A stretch of 64,000 bases of DNA, from contig NC_057793.1 of assembly GCF_014905175.1 (NCBI RefSeq), positions 14,856,869-14,920,868 on the forward strand. Reading direction: 5' to 3'. The notes beneath the pieces were generated by a model. The model was not told the origin of the DNA, searched no databases, and worked only from the letters and a program-made list of their open reading frames with translations. The position numbers and the translations under genes are program-made. Of this stretch, positions 56,250 through 64,000 are shown in pieces (position 1 is the stretch's first letter; every line of letters begins with the position of its first letter). The stretch comes from Aphidius gifuensis (lineage: Eukaryota > Arthropoda > Insecta > Hymenoptera > Braconidae).

Positions 56250-56660
56250 CTACCACATTGACCGGTCATGTGACATTGTCAATGTGGTGTTACTTGTGTA
56301 TATATATGTGTGTAATTGAGAGTCTGCTCTTTTCTCTGCGAGTCCAGCCACCAAGCTAAACGGTGCGACCGAACTATCTTGTAAAAGTGTATTGGTGATA
56401 TGGCTTTGCCACCTCACAAACTCATAACATATATATTTGTATTGTATGTAAATTATCTGCATCGTGTTAATAACCTGTCTTATAAAATAAATTTTTTTTT
56501 TTTTTTCAATATTGAAATTAAAATTGTGTATAATTGTTTGAATGATTAAAGAGTAAGAGACTAAATATTGAATATCTTGAAGAAATAAAATTAGTCTACT
56601 TACAAATGGATTCCAATTAGAGGCTCGACCAGGAGGTGAGAAAAAGAGAAAATATAAATA
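56250..56660 (+). repeat. LTR-like repeat with primer-binding-like site, copy 1
   Basis: AATATTGAAATTAAAATTGT at 56507 through GTCTACTTACA at about 56608 also occurs at 61384-61483. Here it is followed by ATGGATTCCAATTAGAGGC, and at 56705 by ATGGCTCCCAACTAGAGGC. Both resemble the primer-binding region that follows many LTRs. The LTR start is uncertain. Confidence 0.4.
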
Positions 56661-56861
56661 TTTGATAAAATAAAGAGAGTAATTTAGTTGTGAGCATACT
56701 TACAAATGGCTCCCAACTAGAGGCTCAACCACGAGGTGAGAAAAAAGGTAAAAATATAAGTAGTCAATGATCGCATAAAATACATTATCAAGAGAAAAAA
56801 AAATTTTGAGAGCCATCTAGACTCGCGGGTTTATTATGTGTAAACATCTTCGGCGTGTTTC

Positions 56862-58222
56862 TACGAAAAATTCCTACGAATGCGCAAAGTGGTTAAAAAT
56901 GGAGTTGAAATATGAAAAAAACGGCTATTTATCGGTTATATGTCGTATAGTTATTGAATTAACGAATTATTCTCAAATTTCATAATGGCAATCAATAGAA
57001 ATCGTCGGGGAGAAGAAAATGTTTTTAAAAAAATTGCGATATCTCGAATAGTTTTCGAGTTATAAGATTTTTTAAAATTTCGATATATCGATTTTTTTTT
57101 TTATTAATTTAATAATGGAAGTCGATTAAACTCATCAAGGAGAAAAAAAAATCGAATACAATTTTTTGATCGCGAGAATAGTTTTCGAATTATCGATATC
57201 TTTCTAATGTTAATGATAATTTTCTTCATAATTGATAATATAATGGAGCTAAGTAAAGAAATAAAGCTAAGTAAAAAATATAGCCAAGTAAAAAATATAG
57301 CTAAGTGAAAAAAATAGGTAAGTAAAAAATATAGCTAAGTTAAAAATATAGCTGGTGAAATTATGTAGATATTGTGTGTTTGGCTATAAATATATAGCTA
57401 AGTAAAAAAAATAGCTAAGTAAAAGATATAGCTGATAAAATTATGTAGGTATTGTGTGTTTGGCTATAAATATAGCTAAGTAAAAAAAATAGCTAAGTAA
57501 AACATATAGCTAAGTGAAAAATATAGCTAAGTAAAAATATTGCTAAGTTAAAAATATAGCTAAGTAAAAAATATATAGCTAAGTAAAAAATATAGCTAAG
57601 TAAAAAATATAGCTAAGTAAAATTATGTAGATATTGTGTGTTTGGCTATAAATATAGCTAAGTAAAAAATATAGATAAGTAAAAAAAATAGCTATGTAAA
57701 AAATATAGCTAAGTAAAAAACCTAGCGACCAAGTAAAAAAAAACTTGGATATATTCATTCTTTTCGAAAAAAAAATATATATTCGTGCTTAACAATACGC
57801 GACAATCAATAATTAGCAGTTTTTTTGAAAAAAAAACAAAAATTTCGACTTTTTTTTGTTTAGAAAAAAAATTGTATACATTTTAAAAAAAATATCGATA
57901 ATTTGATAACTATTCGATATAAAAATTTTTATTGGGCTTTTTTTTTAGCTTATTAAATTAGCTATTGATATTAAAAAAAAAAACTTAATATATCGAAAAA
58001 TATAAGTTATTATAACTCGAAAACTATTCGCGATATCGAATTTTTTTATGTTGACTTTTTTTTTTACTTGACGAGATTCATTGATGGCCATTATTAAATT
58101 TGAGAATTAATCGTTATTTCAATAACTATACGATATATAACCGATAAATAGCCGTTTTTCCATATTTCAACTCCATTTTTAACCACTGCGCATTCGTATG
58201 AATTTTTTCCGTATTTTTCCCG
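56862..58222. mobile_element. Foldback element F1
   Basis: Arms of about 350 bp: left 56862-57220, right 57880-58222 inverted. Both contain GTTAAAAATGGAGTTGAAAT, CGGCTATTTATCGGTTATAT and TAGTTTTCGAGTTATA. The spacer is the tandem array at 57249. Non-coding. Confidence 0.75.
57249..57740. repeat. Tandem repeat of AAGTAAAAAATATAGCT
   Basis: About 25 units of 16-18 bp, with GTAGATATTGTGTGTTTGGC appearing three times (57365, 57445, 57625) as a longer internal unit. Confidence 0.8.
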
Positions 58223-58535
58223 TAATCGTGAGAAAATTTTCTATAAAAACCGAATAAAAAAACATGTTGTCTCGGTTATGATAATATCTTCTGAAATTCT
58301 TCTGTACAATTACAATAATAATTTTCTCTTTTAAACTAACACATCAGTCATCAATGTCTATTTCTCTTTTTTTAAAACATAAAATTAGTCAATATTATAA
58401 ATAAATTATTATTGTATAATAATTCAATATTATATTTTGAATTTAGGAAATATTATTTTATATAAACAATAATAATAGGTATATTAATCTTGTAAATGAA
58501 AAATACTCGCATATGCATGTATATATATTAGAGTG

Positions 58536-60712
58536 GTCCTTAAAAAGGCTATGGTGGAATTTGATCACTCTTACCCCCTCATTTAGTTAGAAATATATAA
58601 ACAAAAATTCTCTCAAATTTTCAGAATTTTTACTCAACATTAACCCGTGCCGCAAAAGCTTTTTCTATTTTCGATTTCGGGATTTTTAGCAAGATAACGA
58701 TATTCATAGAGACAAGATTTTATGAGTAATATTAGAACGTCATTGCAAGCAAAAAATATTGGTCACAGCAGAACTTCGATATCTCAAATACTTTTCGAGG
58801 TATCGAAGAAACATGATATTGAATTTTTCTTTTCGTCATTTTTTTAGTAGATAAATAGTTTAGTAAAAAAAAAAAATTTTGAAATCGATTTTATTAGTAT
58901 TTTTTACGAGGAATATTGTGGTTCAAACAGAAATATCGTACCTTCAACAGATTTCGAGATACTGAGCTTTAAAGGTAAAATATATCGAAATATATTACTA
59001 ACTTTTCATTGATTTGATATTTTTAAATAATTATAAATTCAAAAAAAATCAATATTAATAATGATTCTAGTAAGATTTTTTACGGAGAAAAACAATAGTG
59101 ATGATAAAAAATCAATATCTCTATCGATTTTCGAGACATCGATTATTGAAAATTAAAAATATCGATATATTTATAAGATGACGAGTTGTAACTAGAAAAA
59201 ACTAGATTCCATAGTTATATTCCAACTTGAATAAAAGGATATAACTTTCGGTTTTAATGAAATAATGTAAAAGCCAACTGGCAAGAGTTTATGATGGTGA
59301 AGCTGCCCCTTCCACATTTCTTTTCATAAGAGCCCACCAGAGTGAGTGAGTGAGAGCTATGCTTCCCCACCATAAATTCTTGCCAGTCGGCTTTTAGCTG
59401 ATGAAAAGATGCAGCTAAAGAAGCAATTATGCCGGTAAAATAACGTAGATATTGTCCCTGGTAGAAATAATCTCTCCAGATTTTCCCCGGATTTCTCATG
59501 ATTTCTCCGGACTTACTCCGGATTTTCTACGTAATTGAGACTTTCGGAGATATTTATCGAGTAATCTCCAGACTATTTCTATAATATCTCCGCATCTTTT
59601 CTGGAATTTTCGCTTTAAAAACAAACACAAAAAATCGGAAGAATCAATAAAGAAACTAGAAATAAGAGTTTACCTACGAAAAAGGAAAAAGAAATTTTGT
59701 CTGAAAAATTCCGGAGAAAATCAGGAAAAACTCTGGAATAATATCTCCGGAAGTCTCAATTGCGTAGAAAATCCGGAAAGAGTATTTTTACCAGGGGTGT
59801 GTTTGGCTATAATTAGGACTAAGTAAAAGATCTAGCGGCTAAGTGAAAAATCCAGGTGAGGAAAAGATGTAGCTGAAGAAAAGAACGTAGCGGGTAAAAT
59901 AATGTAGATATTGTATGTTTAGCTATAATTAAGGCTAAATAAAAGATATAGCAAAGGTCAAGATATAGCTGAGAAAAGATCTAGCGGCTATAGGCAAAAC
60001 ATTTTTCTTTATCCAAGTTGGAATATGACTATGGAATCTAGTTTTTTCTAGTTACAACTCGTCATCTTATGAATATATCGATATTTTTAATTTTCAATAA
60101 TCGATGTCTCGAAAATGGATAGAGATATTGAATTTTTATCATCACTATTGTTTTTCTCCGTAAAAAATCTTACTAGAATCATTATTAATATTGATTTTTT
60201 TTTTAATTTATAATTATTTAAAAATATCAAATCAATGAAAAGTTAGTAATATATTTCGATATATTTTACCTTTAAAGCTCAGTATCTCGAAATCTGTTGA
60301 AGGTACGATATTTCTGTTTGAACCACAATATTCCTCGTAAAAAATACTAATAAAATCGATTTCAAATTTTTTTTTTTTTTACTAAACTATTTATCTACTA
60401 AAAAAATGACGAAAAGAAAAATTCAATATCATGTTTCTTCGATACCTCGAAACGTATTCGAGATATCGAAGTTCTGTTGCGACCAATATTTTTTGCTTGC
60501 AATGACGTTCTAATATTACTCATAAAATCTTGTCTCTATGAATATCGTAATCTTGCTAAAAATCCCGAAATCGAAAATAGAAAAAGCTTTTGCGGCACGG
60601 GTTAATGTTGACTAAAAATTCTGAAAATTTTTTTTTATATATTTCTAACCAAATGAGGGGGTGAGAGTGATCAAATTCCACCATAGCCTTTTTAGGGACC
60701 ACCCTAATATAT
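58536..60712. mobile_element. Foldback element F2 with about 700-bp arms
   Basis: GTGGTCCTTAAAAAGGCTAT at the left and its inverted partner at the right begin arms 58536-59237 and 60010-60712, which match almost base for base over long stretches. The spacer shares the TATAGCTAAGTAAAA-type repeat with F1 and holds a MITE at 59456. It is flanked by TATATATTA on both sides. Non-coding. Confidence 0.85.
59456..59796. mobile_element. CCCTGGTA-type MITE nested in F2
   Basis: CCCTGGTAGAAATA at the left and TATTTTTACCAGGG at the right. The internal arms contain CCGGATTTTCTACG and TTGAGACT. Unoccupied versions of the target (ATATTGTGTGTTTGGCTAT) exist at 57375, 57455 and 57635, so the insertion is directly visible, with a 2-bp GT duplication. 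Confidence 0.85.
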
Positions 60713-61383
60713 ATGTACAATATGAACTTTCCTTCGCCTAACAAATGCAAGTATAACTAATAAATACAAATAAAATACTTGTATATTAATATATACAACG
60801 GCGCATATATATATATATAATATAATAATAAATAAATTAAATATATAAATACGCGCATTTAAATTCATCTATACTACAGACCGCCTGATGGTAATGGTTA
60901 CCGACCGATTACCATGGCGCTGCAAGGCGCAATGTAGACTGACAGAAAATGGATTCCTGCCCAGATCCGTTACCGGATCTGACGTCTAAACTCTATGTTT
61001 TTCCCTTTTACTCCAACCCAACCCGCGCCTAAAGATGTTTACACATCAAAAATATATCATTTATAAACTTGATAAGTGTAAAATACACCATCAAATCAAG
61101 AAAAATAGAATTGTAAATATTAAGTTGTGAGCACACAATACAAATTGGCTCCCAACAGAAAGGCTCAACTACGAGTGAAAAAATAAAATACTTGATATAT
61201 AAATTGATATATATTGATAATTGTGTAAAATACATCACTAAATTAAGAATAAAAAATTGTTGAAAAAGGATTTTCGCATATAAAGTGGAGAAAAATAAAC
61301 AAATTCTGTAAGTAGATAATAATAATAATAATTTGTATACACGTGTCAACGAAGTGTTAAACACGCCATATTTGTGAAAATTT
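60713..61383. other. TA-rich stretch, possible retroelement 3' end, and repeat piece
   Basis: 60885-60965 (GACCGCCTGATGGTAATGG and onward) resembles 3' regions of insect non-LTR elements, but only weakly. 61100-61180 shares GTTGTGAGCA..., TGGCTCCCAAC and GGCTCAAC with 56690-56740. Confidence 0.35.
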
Positions 61384-61483
61384 AATATTGAAATTAAAAT
61401 TGTGTATAATCGTTTAAATGATTAAAGAGTAGGAGACTAAATATTGAATATCTTGAAGAGATAAAATTAGTCTACTTACAATA
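61384..61483 (+). repeat. LTR-like repeat, copy 2
   Basis: Nearly identical to 56507-56608 (AATATTGAAATTAAAATTGT through AGTCTACTTACA). Confidence 0.7.
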
Positions 61484-61639
61484 TTGGTTAATTTTTTTTG
61501 TTAAAATTTCCGTTGCTTTGATTATTCAGAAATTGTTTTTCTAGTGTTGTGAGATACACACTCAAGATATAGAAAAAAGGTTGCAGATAGTTTGGTAAAT
61601 AAGTGAGCAAGTTGAAAAAAAAGAAAAAGTTAAGAAGAA

Positions 61640-61910
61640 ATGAAAATCTTAAAGAGGGAAGTGAATTATTTTTGAAGTGATACTTCTTTACGAAAGCTAG
61701 CCACAAAATTTGAGGCCCCACTAGCGTTACACTGAGCATCACATACTCTATCACGCGCTCCCTGACACGCTCCATCACACGCTCGGTCACAAGCGGATAA
61801 AAAGAGGAAAATTACATAGAGAAAGTAGGAAAGCTGGCAAGCATACAACTATAGCGTATGACAGCGTACAAACTCAGAGCGTCAGCTGGTTTGTGTGTAT
61901 GCGTGTGCGA
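61640..61910 (-). repeat. Interspersed repeat family R, inverted diverged copy
   Basis: On the minus strand GTAACGCTAGTGGGGCC, CGTAAAGAAGTATCACTTC and GAGCGTGTGATGGAGCG resemble the 3' half of family R. GAGCG-type blocks are repeated. Confidence 0.45.
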
Positions 61911-62024
61911 CTTGAAACTTTTTTTTTTATTTAAATATTATTAAACAGTATACCTAACTGAGTATAGATCATATTCAAAATATTAATATTAATAATGTTA
62001 TCAATATGATATTGTAATGTCCGG

Positions 62025-62946
62025 CGGTAAGCCGCACAAACTTTTTTATTTTTCTTTTCCATTATTATATATTAAATATTCAGGGTACTTTTTAATACCC
62101 CTAGCTCCATCTTACAGATCGTCAAGTTACAATATTTAAGGGAGCTAGAGGTTTTGCACCCCCAACAAACCACTTGAGCCGGCACTATTGCCAAGCGCAT
62201 CTACCGCCAATTTTATTTTGGAAAATTAAATATAAATTAATATAATGAGTGATATCGACAGAATCCTAAAAATATAGGGATTCTCTCGGTACCACTCATG
62301 TCATAATTAGACAAGTAGAAGTAATTTTAATTAAGGTGGGAAAATCTTAAGATTTTCCTCAACCAATAGGAAATAGTCGACAGAAGGAAAGTGGAACTGG
62401 ACCAAGGAGGAAAACCGAACATCCCCGAAGAATCCCCACCTGCCCTTATGTTCTGAGGGCATCGAGCGAGATTGATTGCTAGATCTCGGTCACTCGGTCA
62501 GAGTTAGTTCCTTGACCTACACCAGCTCTTCCAGCTCTAACTAGCATAGGCACTTTGCCTCGTCGCATTTTAATTGCTTTAAAAACTTAGAATATTTTCT
62601 ACAAATCAGCACAACTGTAAGTTATACTTATTCAATATTTTATTGATTATTTTATCTATTTATTGTTTCAATAATATTTAAGTAACATTTGGTTACTTAA
62701 ATCAGTAATTTAAATTCATTAAATTGCTTACAAATTTAACTTGAAATAAATTACGACCGCATGGTCAAAATTTTCTTACTTGAGTAAATTAATAAATTCA
62801 AAGCACGCATTGTGTTGCATTGTCTAATCAAATAAATATTAAATAGAATAAATTACATTTTTGCGATAATAAATAACCAATTATTTATTTAAAATAATTA
62901 AATATTTAATTATACAAATTTACGACCTCGTGGTTAGCCATTTAAT
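62025..62946 (+). repeat. LTR-like repeat, copy 2 of the 33389 family
   Basis: From about 62507 to 62946 it matches the reverse complement of 33389-33836. TGTAATGTCCGGCGGTAAG at 62025 could be the LTR start. The 62025-62506 part has no counterpart beside copy 1 that I can see. No coding region. Confidence 0.5.
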
Positions 62947-63140
62947 AGTGAATACAATTTATACAGTACAGTGAAAAAGTCTCGTATAATAGTTTTATTT
63001 TAAATTCAAATAAAAGTAACATTTACTGTGATTTTATTGTAAAGTCCGTGCTACGTTTATGTCTACAATTTGATCGATCACATACAACCAACTTGTATAA
63101 TCACATTGTACTACATCTAAATAAAATATATATATATATT

Positions 63141-64000
63141 ATGGTAAATCTAAGGCTATGGTGGTGGATTTATCACTCACCCCTCATTTGTTAGAAATAT
63201 ATACAACTTTCGTAGTCTCTTACCAACATTAACCCCGTGTCAAGCTTTTTCATTTCGATTCGGGATTTTATCACGAATCATGTATTATCAAGATTTTCAT
63301 GAGCATATTAGCGTAAAATGTATTATTAAGTAACAGAACTTCGATACGGAATACTTTCGAGGTATCGAAGAAACATGATATTAATTCCGTCATTTTTTGG
63401 CAGATGAATATTTTTAGTAGAAAAAAATTTTGAAATGATATTTTTTTAGTGAATATTGTTCAAATGAAATACGTACCTTTCAACAGTTTCGAGATACTGA
63501 TTAAAGGTAAATATATTTTATAATAATTACTAATCATGATTTGATATTTTTTGAATACTTATAATTAAAATCATTATTAATAATGATTTTAGTAATATTT
63601 ATTATTAGAAAAATAATAGTGATGATAAAAATTTAATATCTTTATCCATTTTCGAGACATCGATTATTGAAAATTAAAATATCGATATATTCATAAGATG
63701 ACGAGTTGTAACTAGAAAAAACTAGATTCCATAGTCATATTCCAACTTGGATAAAGAAAAATGTTTTGCTTATAGCCGCTAGATCTTTTCTCAGCTATAT
63801 CTTGACCTTTGCTATATCTTTTATTTAGCCTTAATTATAGCTAAACATACAATATCTATATATTTACCAAGCATGTTCTTTTCTTTAGCTACATCTTTTC
63901 CTCACCTGGATTTTTCACTTAGCCGCTAGATCTTTTACTTAGTCTTAATTATAGCCAAACACACCCCTGGTAAAAATAATCTTTCCGGATTTTCTACGCA
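63141..64000. mobile_element. Foldback element F3, partial at right edge
   Basis: The left arm (63141-63757) is a diverged version of the F2 arm, with many small deletions. From about 63660 the match to the reverse complement of 59797-60060 is nearly exact. At 63965 a CCCTGGTAAAAATA MITE end begins, at the same relative place as in F2. The element runs off the window. Confidence 0.8.

Noticed and set aside
60885..60965. LINE 3' end
   Set aside because: Only a short similarity to the CCTGATGGTAA-type motif; no reverse transcriptase or poly-A tail nearby, so not called as a feature of its own.

Overview
This window looks like a repeat-rich, AT-rich insect genome, possibly a hymenopteran such as a parasitoid wasp. 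The host assignment is an inference. It rests on GT-AG introns, an intron-bearing tRNA-Tyr relic, BEL/Pao, Copia and Helitron remnants, and abundant MITE and foldback elements. I see no intact ordinary host gene.

Positions 1-28743 hold a cluster of Polinton/Maverick (adintovirus-like) endogenous DNA-virus elements. Four pieces can be told apart. Element A (1-7493) runs off the left edge. Fragment B (7991-9582) is an internally deleted, chimeric piece. Element C (9583-13947) is incomplete. Element D (18265-28743) lies in the opposite orientation. The recognisable gene set is: protein-primed PolB, retroviral-type integrase with a chromodomain, a conserved protein of unknown function, an A32/FtsK-like packaging ATPase, a basic core protein with a phospholipase-A2-like head, an adenain-like cysteine protease, a single-jelly-roll (penton-like) capsid protein, a 60-residue conserved protein, the major capsid protein, and three accessory proteins on the far side. 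Capsid and maturation genes form one transcription block. ATPase, unknown protein and integrase form a divergent block behind a short shared promoter. No copy is complete: A keeps intact penton, protease and accessory genes but has a broken ATPase, core and MCP. B, C and D share disabling lesions in the penton gene, so they descend from one already damaged copy.

Positions 13948-18264 separate C and D. They hold tRNA-derived SINE-like repeats, a BEL/Pao gag relic, a repeat rich in the motif GACGCCATATTGG, and a tRNA-Tyr pseudogene. A 150-bp satellite with a 469-bp higher-order period (28742-30345) truncates the PolB gene.

Positions 30483-64000 are mostly repeats: a 1.5-kb hairpin element carrying a nested TTAA-flanked MITE, LTR-like repeats, a MULE/FLYWCH-type exon relic, degraded Gag-like ORFs, a Helitron remnant, a decayed Copia element with one LTR, AT-rich simple sequence, and a family of long inverted-repeat elements (56862-58222, 58536-60712, 63141 to the end). 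Two members of that family carry the same nested CCCTGGTA-type MITE.
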